A stretch of 27,894 nt of DNA from Microcaldota archaeon (lineage in GTDB: Archaea > Micrarchaeota > Micrarchaeia > Micrarchaeales > CABMGC01): the NCBI GenBank assembly GCA_027449585.1, contig DAIDLJ010000009.1, positions 1 through 27,894 on the forward strand. The letters are read 5' to 3'. Position numbers and translations under genes: made by a program. Shown here piece after piece: positions 1-7,593 of this stretch (within the stretch, counting starts at the first letter, position 1; each line of letters starts with the position of its first letter). Below the pieces are notes generated by a model. That model saw only the letters and a program-made list of their open reading frames with translations. It made no database searches and had not been told where the DNA came from.

Positions 1-39
1 AAACATAACATTAAAACTGATAAAATATAAGGGAGATTC

Positions 40-945
40 ATGAGGAATAATATATTGCTTGTTGCGGGGCTTTTGCTATTGATATTTGCCGTGGTTCTTT
101 GGAACTGGAATAATACCCAACACAACGTGGCACCTACAAACACAAGCCTGACATCCTCTGCTTTAATGCCGTGCCATGTTGTGCGCAGTGCCGGATCAAT
201 ATATGGCCCTCAACTTGTAGGCAACTGCAAAAATGCATTTCCATCATATGTAGCATCATTCAACGGAACAGCGACTATACCTGACTATATTTACGTTGAC
301 AGATTCGGCGCAATAAATAATAGTTTTACACTCTCCTGGTGGATGTATCCGACAAGAATAGGCAACGGGGTTACTGGAGCTTATCCGTGGTCCGAGGATA
401 TTGTAGACATATACAATTCCACAGAATATCCGCAAATATATGTTGAATGGCGTGGCGACTCAAGCTTTAACCTTAATATGTGCAACGGATTTTATTACAA
501 TGGCACAGTGGACTGCAGAGAGAGTTGGATATACCTCAATAACTCCATGAGGTGGATTCAAGTTGCGATAACTTATGACATGGGAAATTATACATTCTAC
601 GTCAATGGCAAGAAAATAAGGAAAGTTTACGGCGGAGCGGGTCTGCCAAGCATAACAATTTCCAATCCGAAAGTATACCTATCTTACCTAGTCCCATATT
701 CTACAAATGCCGTCGATACTGTTTTTGGAGGATATATGTCCAATGTTCAAATATACAACGCATCGCTGACACCGAGCAATATAACCTTACTTTATTCTGA
801 AGGGATTTCTGGCGCGCCTGTGGATTTAGGCAGTATCATCGGATGGTGGAAGCTAGATGGCAACGCTAACGATTACGGGGGAAATAACTATACCGGAAAG
901 CTCATAAATGGCGTGACTTTTGCGACATATGAAAATCTTAGCTGA
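40..945 (+). CDS. Secreted/membrane-anchored LamG-like (concanavalin A-fold) protein
   Basis: A 301-residue protein with a hydrophobic N-terminal segment (about residues 4-22) that serves as a signal peptide or membrane anchor. The rest resembles a LamG/concanavalin A-like jelly-roll domain. The cues are a strand containing FTLSWWMYP near residue 100, the pair WIQVAITYD and YTFYVNGKKI near 170-195, and a closing strand with GYMSNVQIYNASLT, all in the order usual for this fold. About a dozen N-X-S/T sequons and several cysteines point to an extracellular, glycosylated domain. The start is supported by a GGGAG ribosome-binding site six bases before the ATG and an AT-rich element (gataaaatat) just upstream. 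No catalytic residues are visible, so a surface-binding or adhesion role is inferred. The ligand is unknown. The next gene is on the same strand but has its own TATA-like element. Confidence 0.75.
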   Translation: MRNNILLVAGLLLLIFAVVLWNWNNTQHNVAPTNTSLTSSALMPCHVVRSAGSIYGPQLVGNCKNAFPSYVASFNGTATIPDYIYVDRFGAINNSFTLSWWMYPTRIGNGVTGAYPWSEDIVDIYNSTEYPQIYVEWRGDSSFNLNMCNGFYYNGTVDCRESWIYLNNSMRWIQVAITYDMGNYTFYVNGKKIRKVYGGAGLPSITISNPKVYLSYLVPYSTNAVDTVFGGYMSNVQIYNASLTPSNITLLYSEGISGAPVDLGSIIGWWKLDGNANDYGGNNYTGKLINGVTFATYENLS

Positions 946-1055
946 CTAAATGTATGAACTTCTTTGCCAGGTTTAGGGGCAACTATTTAATCATGTATCT
1001 TTTAAGCGTTACAGCACTCGCATTTTTACTGCAAATACAACGCAGATTAACTAAG

Positions 1056-1064
1056 TTTTATAAA
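1056..1064 (+). promoter_or_regulatory. TATA-like promoter element for the PNPOx-like gene
   Basis: A good archaeal TATA match (ttttataaa) lies inside what would be the 5' part of a longer open frame. It predicts transcription starting near 1085, which argues against translation from the upstream ATG at 954 and in favour of a start at 1101 or later. Confidence 0.45.
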
Positions 1065-1100
1065 GTTAAAGACGCAATTAGTTATACGTTTGGTGATTGT

Positions 1101-1682
1101 TTGGTATCGGAAGAGGAAGAATTGGATCATTATATTGAGGGGTTTAACCAGGATAAAGTTACAAGGAATGATGCTACCTTGAGAGTCATAGTGTCAAATG
1201 ACTTGATGAGCAAGCCAAAGGAGGCAGAGAAGGCGCGCAAACTAGTCGAGGAACTCAGATATCTCACACTTGCAACAACAAACAAGGTAATGATACCGTG
1301 GAGCGCACCGCTCCTCTTCGCGCACGACAAGGATTACAATTTCTATTGGAGGTGCTCCAGGAAGACTGTGCACTCGACGGACATAGAGGAGAATGACAAT
1401 GTTGCATTCACAATATACAACTCAACCCTACCTAAGACAGAGGTCTATGGTGTGTACGTAAGGGCAAAGGCCCACGTGCTGGTCGATGAGAAGGAAATTG
1501 AGGATGGACTCAGACTCATAATGAAGAAGGAGAAGAAGCCCATGCCGCCTGTAGAGGAGTACATGCCAGGCGCACCGAAGGCAGTCTACAAAGCAGTTCC
1601 AATAGCAGTATGGATAAACGACCTTGCAGACAAGGGAGAGGACATCTTGAAGTACTTAAGGCTCGAGATAAAGCTCAAGTAG
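1101..1682 (+). CDS. Pyridoxamine 5'-phosphate oxidase-fold (flavin-binding) family protein
   Basis: The C-terminal 150 residues have the split-barrel PNPOx pattern: a helix followed by LRYLTLATTN, then PWSAPLLFAHD, NFYWRCS, a short helix, and DNVAFTIYNS. This family binds FMN or F420 or acts as a small oxidoreductase; the substrate cannot be told from sequence. The start is uncertain. The frame stays open back to an ATG at 954, and that extension encodes a hydrophobic stretch (YLIMYLLSVTALAFLL). A TATA box at 1056-1064 sits inside it, however. TTG at 1101 follows the Shine-Dalgarno-like GGTGAT at 1092 and gives 193 residues. ATG at 1206 would give the bare domain of 158 residues. The family call is good and the N-terminus is open. 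Confidence 0.72.
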   Translation: MVSEEEELDHYIEGFNQDKVTRNDATLRVIVSNDLMSKPKEAEKARKLVEELRYLTLATTNKVMIPWSAPLLFAHDKDYNFYWRCSRKTVHSTDIEENDNVAFTIYNSTLPKTEVYGVYVRAKAHVLVDEKEIEDGLRLIMKKEKKPMPPVEEYMPGAPKAVYKAVPIAVWINDLADKGEDILKYLRLEIKLK

Positions 1683-1768
1683 GCGGCTTTGCTGTTGCTC
1701 TTGCTGGACGCACGGAATTAATTGTAGATTAGATTCTTATAGCATTTGAAGAATTTAATTACGGTTAA

Positions 1769-2365
1769 ATGAAATTGCATAGGGCGAAGAGAGTCGCTGT
1801 GGACATAGACTTCACCATAGCAGACGTAAGCAGGCCAATGCTCGAAATGCATAACGCAATCAACGCGACCAACTACAAAAGAGAGGATGTCACGGACTGG
1901 GACTGGGCATCCGTAAACATGACGCTGGATCAATTTTACGATTTTTATGTTAAGGCGTGGGTTGACAGATATCATTCTATAGGATTGATAGTGGATCCTA
2001 GGCTTCTTAGGGAGGCTGAAAGATACTACAGCCTGGATCTAGTTACAAGCAGAGCAGGACATCCGATGTCAGAAAAGACGATTGGTCCGTTGAAAAAATG
2101 GCTGCGCCACCATGGCCTCTCCGACATAAAGCTGGTCATAAGCAAGCTAAATGAGGAAAAATCCGAACTTGACTACGACATATACATAGACGACTCTCCG
2201 AACCTGGCCAGAAAGATATCAGAGGACAAGAGGAAGATGATGTTCGTTGTTGACGCCCACAACAGGAGCATAAGAGGCACCGAGAACGTAATAAAAGTTA
2301 GGGACGTAAACGAGGCGCTACTAAGGATAATAGACATGGCAGAGACTAAGGCAAAGGATGCATGA
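1769..2365 (+). CDS. HAD-superfamily phosphatase, 5'(3')-deoxyribonucleotidase (NT5C)-like
   Basis: A 198-residue protein with the HAD signature near its N-terminus: VDIDFT gives the DxDxT motif (D12 nucleophile, D14 acid/base, T16). Motif II is the T/S in LVTSR (residues 91-95), and motif IV is the acidic pair in IYIDDSP (D141, D142). Size, order and the helical cap between motifs I and II fit the 5'-nucleotidase type C group, which dephosphorylates (deoxy)nucleoside monophosphates; the exact substrate is inference. An AT-rich element (attcttata) about 30 bases upstream would allow a leaderless start at this ATG. Its TGA stop abuts the stop of the convergent zinc-ribbon gene with no gap. Confidence 0.78.
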   Translation: MKLHRAKRVAVDIDFTIADVSRPMLEMHNAINATNYKREDVTDWDWASVNMTLDQFYDFYVKAWVDRYHSIGLIVDPRLLREAERYYSLDLVTSRAGHPMSEKTIGPLKKWLRHHGLSDIKLVISKLNEEKSELDYDIYIDDSPNLARKISEDKRKMMFVVDAHNRSIRGTENVIKVRDVNEALLRIIDMAETKAKDA

Positions 2366-2635
2366 TTATAGATTGACCCTTTCAGTCTGTATTGCGCAGT
2401 TTGGGCAGTCGAATATCATGTCGCCACTTGGCACGCCGCAGGTATAACACATGTACTGGCCGCATCCGTCGCAGTACAGCACTGGGCCTGAAAGCGGAGA
2501 CTTTCCGCACTGCGAGCACTTGTATACTGCACCCTGGCTCTTGCTCTCCTGCTCTGAATCATTTTCATCTATCTTCTTCTGGTTAGACGGCTTGCCTCCT
2601 GCAAGCGCGCCGAGAATATCGCTAAAGACGCCCAT
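2366..2635 (-). CDS. Small zinc-ribbon protein with four CxxC pairs
   Basis: Counted from the ATG at 2635, the protein has 89 residues. After a short helical N-terminus (MGVFSDILGALAGG) and a charged linker, the C-terminal half holds CSQC (40/43), CDGC (55/58), CYTC (63/66) and CPNC (77/80). That is eight cysteines, enough for two structural zinc sites of zinc-ribbon or treble-clef type. Such proteins usually act as adaptors in nucleic-acid or protein-protein contacts; no specific role can be assigned. The frame is open to 2713, but a TATA box (ttaaaata on the minus strand, 2657-2664) lies 22 bases before the internal ATG, so the shorter, leaderless form is preferred. Confidence 0.7.
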   Translation of the reverse strand: MGVFSDILGALAGGKPSNQKKIDENDSEQESKSQGAVYKCSQCGKSPLSGPVLYCDGCGQYMCYTCGVPSGDMIFDCPNCAIQTERVNL

Positions 2636-2656
2636 AAAGACATTTTGCAGTTTCTG

Positions 2657-2664
2657 GTATTTTA
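2657..2664 (-). promoter_or_regulatory. TATA box for the zinc-ribbon gene
   Basis: Minus-strand TTAAAATA, 22 bases upstream of the chosen ATG at 2635. This is the spacing for a leaderless archaeal transcript, and it decides between that start and the upstream in-frame ATG at 2713. Confidence 0.5.
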
Positions 2665-2710
2665 ACCTTGCTGCGCTGGCATCGACTACGTCGCATCGAA
2701 TGTGCTTATG

Positions 2711-2720
2711 CATTTAAAAG
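2711..2720 (+). promoter_or_regulatory. TATA box for tRNA-Phe
   Basis: The element catttaaaag lies about 30 bases before the 5' end of the tRNA, with no other gene between them. Confidence 0.55.
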
Positions 2721-2744
2721 GATTTCTTGCGCAGACATAATTGC

Positions 2745-2818
2745 GCCGCTGTAACTCAGCCCGGGAGAGTGTCCGCCTGAAGAGCGGAATGTCGTGGATT
2801 CAAATCCCACCAGCGGCA
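2745..2818 (+). tRNA. tRNA-Phe (GAA)
   Basis: A 74-base cloverleaf folds by eye. The acceptor GCCGCTG pairs perfectly with CAGCGGC and is followed by discriminator A. The D stem is ACTC/GAGT. The anticodon stem TCCGC/GCGGA carries the loop CTGAAGA, giving anticodon GAA with G37, as expected for phenylalanine. The variable region is ATGTC and the T-loop TTCAAAT. CCA is not encoded and no intron is present. The T stem GTGGA/CCCAC ends in an A53-C61 mismatch, where nearly all tRNAs have G53-C61. Confidence 0.95.
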
Positions 2819-2843
2819 TTTTATGATTATTTGGCTTGCGATG

Positions 2844-4052
2844 CTATTTGCTGACAGATTTGTTTTTGAAAGCATCAAGAACAGGCAGGTCCTTTCCCGC
2901 AATGTACGCAAGCGCTGCGCCTCCTGAAGTTATCCTCTTTCCGCCCAGTATGTCGTATGCCTTGTCCAGGCCAATGTCATCCATCGAATCGGCAGAGTTT
3001 CCGCCTAAAGTATAGTTCAGCGCCTTCTCTCCCATGAACCGTGTTATGAGCCTTATGGTCTGATTATATCCCTTTTCGTACCTTCCAACAGGTCCTGCAT
3101 ATATTATCATCTCTGAACCGGAGATCTCTCTAAAGAACCTGTCAATTGTGTTGTCACCTATGTCGGCTATCGGGCCCTTCTTTGATCTGAGCTCGCTTAT
3201 GGATACGTGCTCGCCTCCCTCAAGTACGAAGTCCGTTGGATATACGACTCTCTCTGCAAATTCGTCGGCCAGCTTCTGCGCGGTCTCCAGTGTTCCAGTC
3301 TCGCTGAGAAATTTCTTGTTCTCCTCATTAAACGAGTCGCTGTTCTTGGCATAGCATACAGACTGCCCAGGGATGCCCCCGCAGAGTATCCTGACATTCC
3401 TGTTCTTCCCCACTTCATAGACGTAGTCGAACTTCTCCCACTTCTTTCCCCCGAATATTATTGCGGTGTCCTTTCCAGACCTTATGTTTGACTTTATCTC
3501 CTCAAGTATCTTTAGCTCCTTCTCCATCTGCAGGCCGAGGTAGGAGGGCATTGCATTGACGAAACCTGTTAGGGACGTGTCGGACCTGTGCATTGTAGCA
3601 GGTGCATCGTTTATGTAGATGCCCGCAAGGCGTGACATGAACCTTACCATATCCGATTCCGAGCTCTCTTTTGCTGATGCAAACTTTTTCTTCTCGTCAT
3701 CGTTGTCCCTCACGTTCTTTAGAACAAGAATGTCTCCTTGCTTCAATCCTGATGCGGCACTCTCGGTGTCTGAATCGGCGAACGAATCCGAGTAGATAAC
3801 ATTAGCTCCTTTTACAAGAGACTGCAAGGCGTAGGCATGCTGCTCCATGCTCGATAGATAGTCGCCGTCTCCTCTCCTTCCCTGGTGGCTTATGACTATT
3901 GGTATAAGTCCCGCACTCACATAGGCGGAGAGATTTGCGGCGCACTCCTTAAGACGCAGGTTGCTGCTGTTTATCCTTCCGCCCTTTACCGGGACGTTAA
4001 TGTCAACCCTGACTAATGCCTTTCCTTTAAGCTCGCCGAACCTTCTACTTAT
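2844..4052 (-). CDS. pgk: Phosphoglycerate kinase, N-terminus without a standard start codon
   Basis: Phosphoglycerate kinase interconverts 1,3-bisphosphoglycerate plus ADP with 3-phosphoglycerate plus ATP. Recognisable elements are the substrate-binding RVDINVP near the N-terminus, SHQGRRGD, a segment with GGKK, YAGPVGRYE, and the C-terminal nucleotide-site glycines (LGGNS, ITSGGAA). The first standard start in frame is GTG at 3920, which would remove the essential RVDINVP segment. That segment is encoded in frame upstream with no interruption. From the previous in-frame stop (4107-4109) to GTG 3920 there are 62 open codons and none is ATG, GTG or TTG. The coordinates given assume initiation at ATA (4052-4050), giving a typical PGK start (SRRFGELKGKALVRVD); ATT, CTC or CTT are alternatives. 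It follows the FBP aldolase/phosphatase stop by 25 bases and is the last gene of the gap-fbp-pgk operon. Confidence 0.88.
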   Translation of the reverse strand: MSRRFGELKGKALVRVDINVPVKGGRINSSNLRLKECAANLSAYVSAGLIPIVISHQGRRGDGDYLSSMEQHAYALQSLVKGANVIYSDSFADSDTESAASGLKQGDILVLKNVRDNDDEKKKFASAKESSESDMVRFMSRLAGIYINDAPATMHRSDTSLTGFVNAMPSYLGLQMEKELKILEEIKSNIRSGKDTAIIFGGKKWEKFDYVYEVGKNRNVRILCGGIPGQSVCYAKNSDSFNEENKKFLSETGTLETAQKLADEFAERVVYPTDFVLEGGEHVSISELRSKKGPIADIGDNTIDRFFREISGSEMIIYAGPVGRYEKGYNQTIRLITRFMGEKALNYTLGGNSADSMDDIGLDKAYDILGGKRITSGGAALAYIAGKDLPVLDAFKNKSVSK

Positions 4053-4077
4053 GTAAAGTTCTGAGAGATCCGTTGAA

Positions 4078-5160
4078 TCACTTGAACTTCTTCCTGGCCG
4101 AATCCATCATGGCCTTGTAGCCCTTGCTGTATTCCAGCTCATCAGGGACGAGCGTTGCTGGATGCACGAATCCCTGCTCGCGCATGTACTCTGCCTTCTT
4201 GACGGCCTTTGTCCTGAAGTAGTCCCAGTCAGGCGTGTCGAATGCATCGTGATGCGCCGTGAACCTTCCTTCATGCATGCTAAAGAGCACTGCGCTGACT
4301 ATTGGCATGCAGTAGTTCGAGCTTGCCGCTGCCTTTATCCTTACTGGCATGAGCGGCATGTGGTGGCTGCCCCTCGTATCTCCGGCCACATAGTGAGCGA
4401 CCTTGAAGACAGAGCATGCCTCTTCTGTCGCAGGGAAGTCCTTCTGCAGCCTCATTAGGGCGGCAGGATCGTCCTTTCCGACGTACGTTCCGGCTATGTT
4501 GTGCAGCTTGTCTGTCGTTGCCGAGAGTATCGGCTCGGTCTCGTTCCTCACGCTGTCTATCACGTACCTTCCGGGATACATGAGGAGTGCGGCGATTAGG
4601 AAGTTGTCCTGAGGTATGCTGAACTCGGCAGTCTTGCCTTCCATAACGTCCATGACCGTGAGCTTCATTCCACTTGCAAGCTTTGGATTGACTATAAGCC
4701 CAGTGTTTGCAGAAGGCTCGCAAAATAGCCTGTAGAATGGATAGTTGAATGCTCCAGGTTCGGTCTTGTCCATTGTGAATAGAACGAACGCTTCGTTTGG
4801 CCTCTCCTCGAATTCAAGCTCGGCTACGCCAGGACCCATGCCCTTGACGTTTCCAGAGAAGGAGTCCTTTAGCAGGTCCTGGCCCGCGCCATAAAGGCTC
4901 TGCGACTTTGCGACGTCCGCCCCTGCCTTGAAGGCATCCCATGCAAGCTTGTGGACCTTGCTGTTCTCCAATCCATTCTTGTGGGACATCAGCAGATGTA
5001 TGTCGTCTCCGGTGTAGGAGACGTAGAGGTCTATTATTCCTGCGGCCTTCATCCCCTTCCTCACGAACTTCTCAACTGCCTCCAATACTTCGTCGCTTGG
5101 ACGAGTATGCCCGCCAATCGATCCTATGTCCGCCTTTATCGCACTTATTGTTATTTTCAT
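4078..5160 (-). CDS. Fructose-1,6-bisphosphate aldolase/phosphatase (bifunctional, archaeal type)
   Basis: This enzyme condenses glyceraldehyde-3-phosphate with dihydroxyacetone phosphate and then dephosphorylates the product to fructose-6-phosphate, making gluconeogenesis one-way. Full length, 360 residues. The metal/phosphate-site residues fall at the usual numbers: D11 and H18 in KADIGSIGGH, D52 and D53 in TGDDIHLLMSH. Y225 and K228 in GTYVGKDDP match the spacing of the family's catalytic tyrosine and Schiff-base lysine. YGAGQDLL, MGPGVAE and MDKTEPGAFNYP are also present. Its ATG overlaps the GAPDH stop (ATGA), so translation is probably coupled. Pgk follows. No bacterial-type FBP aldolase is seen nearby, which fits this protein as the gluconeogenic entry point. 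Confidence 0.96.
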   Translation of the reverse strand: MKITISAIKADIGSIGGHTRPSDEVLEAVEKFVRKGMKAAGIIDLYVSYTGDDIHLLMSHKNGLENSKVHKLAWDAFKAGADVAKSQSLYGAGQDLLKDSFSGNVKGMGPGVAELEFEERPNEAFVLFTMDKTEPGAFNYPFYRLFCEPSANTGLIVNPKLASGMKLTVMDVMEGKTAEFSIPQDNFLIAALLMYPGRYVIDSVRNETEPILSATTDKLHNIAGTYVGKDDPAALMRLQKDFPATEEACSVFKVAHYVAGDTRGSHHMPLMPVRIKAAASSNYCMPIVSAVLFSMHEGRFTAHHDAFDTPDWDYFRTKAVKKAEYMREQGFVHPATLVPDELEYSKGYKAMMDSARKKFK

Positions 5161-6167
5161 TTGTATTCACCGATATGAAGATTAGCGTCAGTCTTGTCTA
5201 TTGATCTTTGCGGATCCTTTTCAATGCCGCACATCGCCCTTATCGCATCGATGTTCTCTGGTACGACATCGGCTTCTTGATGCACCGCCTGGAAGTATTG
5301 AAGCCTCTTTGCGTCCATAGTCATCTCCTTCCACACTGCGATCTCGTACATGTCCCCGTCTCCCCTGCCAAGCTCCCTGGCTATGTCCATTACCTGCGCC
5401 GTAGAGCTTATTCCTTCCTTAATCGAGACGAGTGCGATCCTTCTGTATTGAGAGAAGGCGCGCAGAACATCTTCGGTTGATGCCTCCTTTTCAAGGTCTA
5501 CAGTAATCGCGTGCAGGTGCATGAGAGTGGTCGACGCCTTTATCGCTACAGTGCTTATCTTAAGCGAAGGCATTAAGGTATTCACATCGGCGCCGTGATG
5601 CGACGGAAGATGCTTGTCGACTTCAAGTGCATTTATCGGACCCTTCTTCGTCTCTGAGGGATCTGCGCCCCTCCTGACAAGCACTGCACTTGCACTCTTT
5701 ATTCCAAACTCTTTCTGGAGAGGAAAGAGCGTTCGCACGAGTCCGGTTGTGTTGCACGAGACAACGCGCGAATACCTTGCGCCGATGGCCGATGAGTAAT
5801 TCACATAAGCATTGAACGAAAGCCCTGCCACGCTGTGATCTTCGCCGCCCTGCCATATCGCCTTTACGCCGGCTTCTTCGTATATCTTCTTGTTCTCCTC
5901 TCCGACTCCTTCCGGAGTGGTATCGACTATTATGTCCACGCTGCCAAGGAGATCGCGCAGTGTGCCGCTTGCCTTTACCTCGCTACCCTTGAATGCATCA
6001 GGATTGCCTGATGAGTAAACGCTTATTCCGCGCCTTCTTGCAAGTTTTGCCTTGTAATCCGGGCTTTGCTTGGCTATCCCTATGAGCTGCATGTCGTCCT
6101 GTCTTGATACGGCATAGGCTACTCTCTTCCCTATAACTCCGTAGCCGTTTACCCCAACCTTTATCAT
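5157..6167 (-). CDS. gap: Type II (archaeal) glyceraldehyde-3-phosphate dehydrogenase
   Basis: A 336-residue NAD(P)-dependent phosphorylating GAPDH of the archaeal type, acting in the cytoplasm between glyceraldehyde-3-phosphate and 1,3-bisphosphoglycerate. The Rossmann start is VGVNGYGVIGKRVA (residues 4-17). The active-site cysteine is C138 in SCNTTGL, and the likely catalytic histidine is H219 in HLHAITVD. The open frame extends 29 codons further upstream, but ATG at 6167 is the start: it gives the family N-terminus MIKVGVNGYG and lies 22-30 bases after a TATA box (6189-6197), consistent with a leaderless mRNA. It is the first gene of a gap - FBP aldolase/phosphatase - pgk operon, with a 4-base overlap to the next gene. 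Confidence 0.96.
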   Translation of the reverse strand: MIKVGVNGYGVIGKRVAYAVSRQDDMQLIGIAKQSPDYKAKLARRRGISVYSSGNPDAFKGSEVKASGTLRDLLGSVDIIVDTTPEGVGEENKKIYEEAGVKAIWQGGEDHSVAGLSFNAYVNYSSAIGARYSRVVSCNTTGLVRTLFPLQKEFGIKSASAVLVRRGADPSETKKGPINALEVDKHLPSHHGADVNTLMPSLKISTVAIKASTTLMHLHAITVDLEKEASTEDVLRAFSQYRRIALVSIKEGISSTAQVMDIARELGRGDGDMYEIAVWKEMTMDAKRLQYFQAVHQEADVVPENIDAIRAMCGIEKDPQRSIDKTDANLHIGEYK

Positions 6168-6188
6168 TAAAGGATCCAATTTAATCTG

Positions 6189-6197
6189 ATTATAAAA
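6189..6197 (-). promoter_or_regulatory. TATA box of the gap-fbp-pgk operon
   Basis: Minus-strand TTTTATAAT, centred about 26 bases before the gap ATG at 6167. It supports the shorter GAPDH start and a leaderless operon transcript. Confidence 0.6.
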
Positions 6198-6306
6198 GGT
6201 TAAAAGGCTTTCTGAAATTTTATTGGCGGCATGTAGAAAATTCACGTTTTTCATTTTCCTGCGACGTCATCGGCATCTCGATTTGCGCCGCGGGCTTTCC
6301 TGCATG

Positions 6307-6315
6307 TTTTATTTA
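6307..6315 (+). promoter_or_regulatory. Probable TATA box of the tpiA operon
   Basis: The element ttttattta is centred 28 bases before ATG 6339, the preferred tpiA start. It forms a divergent promoter pair with the gap element about 115 bases away; the 171 bases between the two genes hold no other open frame. Confidence 0.45.
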
Positions 6316-6338
6316 TCTTGCGTGGCAATCGTATCAGT

Positions 6339-7103
6339 ATGGGAATGGTCCTACTCAATTTCAAGGATTATCTTGGCGTTGATTCTTCGGCGAAAATAGC
6401 CTCTGTGGCGTCAAGGCTGGGCTTTGGACAGAAGGTAGTAGTGGCGCCATCAATCGCATCTTTCTCAAAGGTCTTTTATGCCCTGAAAAAAAGAGGTGGA
6501 AGAATAGGCTTGTGCGCGCAGAATCTCGATCTTCCAGGATCCGCAGGGCCCTACACTGGAAAGACGACAATTGATGATTTCAAGAATCTCGGATGCACAT
6601 ACGCACTCATAGGGCACTCGGAGGTGAGACATAGGGATTCTCCGGAGAGGGGCGAGTCGGATGAGCTGGTTGCGATGAAGCTAAGGCTTGCACTTGACAG
6701 CAATCTTGTCCCGATACTCTGCTTCGGTGAGACTGGCAGCGAGAAGGCAGCTGGAAGGACGAAAGATGTAGCGGCAAGGCAGGTCAGTTCGGCGCTTAGG
6801 CATGTGAAGAAGCGCGAGATTGGAAGGATGATCTTTGCTTATGAACCGGTATGGGCGATAAAAGGGCACGGAGATGCGCAGGCGTGCAGCGCAGGGCACG
6901 CTGCAAATGTCGCCGCCCATATAAGGAAGGTGGCAGGTCTTGGAAATAATGCAAGGATCCTCTATGGAGGCAGCGTCGATGGAAAGAACATGAAGAGCTA
7001 TCTTGATGCGGGCTTCTACGGAGTGCTTGTGGGCCGTGCTGGCACAAGCGCAAAGAGCCTAAAGGAGATACTGGCAGGGATGAGAAGCCATGGGAATAGT
7101 TGA
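6339..7103 (+). CDS. tpiA: Triosephosphate isomerase, bacterial-type
   Basis: Interconverts dihydroxyacetone phosphate and glyceraldehyde-3-phosphate. 254 residues from ATG 6339, which is preferred over the in-frame ATG at 6318 because of the TATA spacing. Catalytic residues are visible: K9 in LNFKDY, H93 in IGHSE and E169 in AYEPVWAI. The phosphate-binding glycines lie in ILYGGSV and VGRAG. IGHSE, AYEPVWAI and AQNLDLPGSAGPYTG, together with the length of about 250, are features of bacterial/eukaryotic TIM. Archaeal TIMs are usually near 225 residues and have INHSE and EPPELIG instead. This suggests transfer from bacteria or an unusual lineage. Its 3' end overlaps the next gene by 14 bases. 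Confidence 0.95.
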   Translation: MGMVLLNFKDYLGVDSSAKIASVASRLGFGQKVVVAPSIASFSKVFYALKKRGGRIGLCAQNLDLPGSAGPYTGKTTIDDFKNLGCTYALIGHSEVRHRDSPERGESDELVAMKLRLALDSNLVPILCFGETGSEKAAGRTKDVAARQVSSALRHVKKREIGRMIFAYEPVWAIKGHGDAQACSAGHAANVAAHIRKVAGLGNNARILYGGSVDGKNMKSYLDAGFYGVLVGRAGTSAKSLKEILAGMRSHGNS

Positions 7104-7593
7104 CGAGTTCTTAAGCGGCAGGAAGTTCGTAAAGGAGAGCCTTGGCCAGATGAAGGCGCATTCTAGATCGCTTGCCGCGGAGATAGTAAAGAGCAAGGGC
7201 CTCCCGGCGCAGATAATCTACATAGAGCGCGGGGGTATGGTAATAGGCAGATTGCTTAGCGACGCGCTTCTGGTCAGAAGCGTCTACGGGATAAGGGCAA
7301 GCTACTATACGGGAATAAACAGGAGGAGAAGCGCCGTGCAAATCGGTAGCCTTCCAAGGATAGAGAAGCCATCCGGATACGTGCTCCTTGTTGATGATGT
7401 TGCAGACACTGGAAAGACACTGCAAAAAGTTGCAGGGACAATAAGGAAGAGATACGGCGCAGAAGTGCTCACGTGCACTGTGTTCTACAAGCCCAGGTCG
7501 GTGATCAGGCCGGACTTCTACGCCAAGGAGGTAGGCAATGACAAGTGGATAATATTCGAGTACGAGGAGAACGAGTTTGGGAGGAGAAGATGA
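7090..7593 (+). CDS. Phosphoribosyltransferase (type I PRTase fold)
   Basis: A 167-residue protein with the 13-residue PRPP-binding motif, read here as VLLVDDVADTGKTL (residues 98-111). An earlier loop, IYIERGGMVIGRLLSD, matches the pyrophosphate-binding region of purine PRTases. Compactness and motif order resemble archaeal hypoxanthine/guanine/xanthine phosphoribosyltransferases (Gpt-like), which salvage bases with PRPP; the base is not determinable. The start overlaps tpiA by 14 bases in another frame, and the stop overlaps the acylphosphatase ATG (ATGA), so the three genes form a coupled operon. Confidence 0.85.
   Translation: MGIVDEFLSGRKFVKESLGQMKAHSRSLAAEIVKSKGLPAQIIYIERGGMVIGRLLSDALLVRSVYGIRASYYTGINRRRSAVQIGSLPRIEKPSGYVLLVDDVADTGKTLQKVAGTIRKRYGAEVLTCTVFYKPRSVIRPDFYAKEVGNDKWIIFEYEENEFGRRR

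Noticed and set aside
4280..4723. A 147-codon frame inside the FBP aldolase/phosphatase gene
   Set aside because: Same-strand shadow frame; its composition (Arg/His/Cys-rich) is not protein-like, and the real gene has all catalytic motifs.
6168..6254. N-terminal extension of GAPDH to an upstream ATG
   Set aside because: The extra 29 residues precede the family N-terminus and span the TATA box at 6189-6197.
7545..7589. Longer acylphosphatase start inside the phosphoribosyltransferase
   Set aside because: It adds 15 residues unlike the family; the ATGA overlap at 7590 is the natural coupled start.
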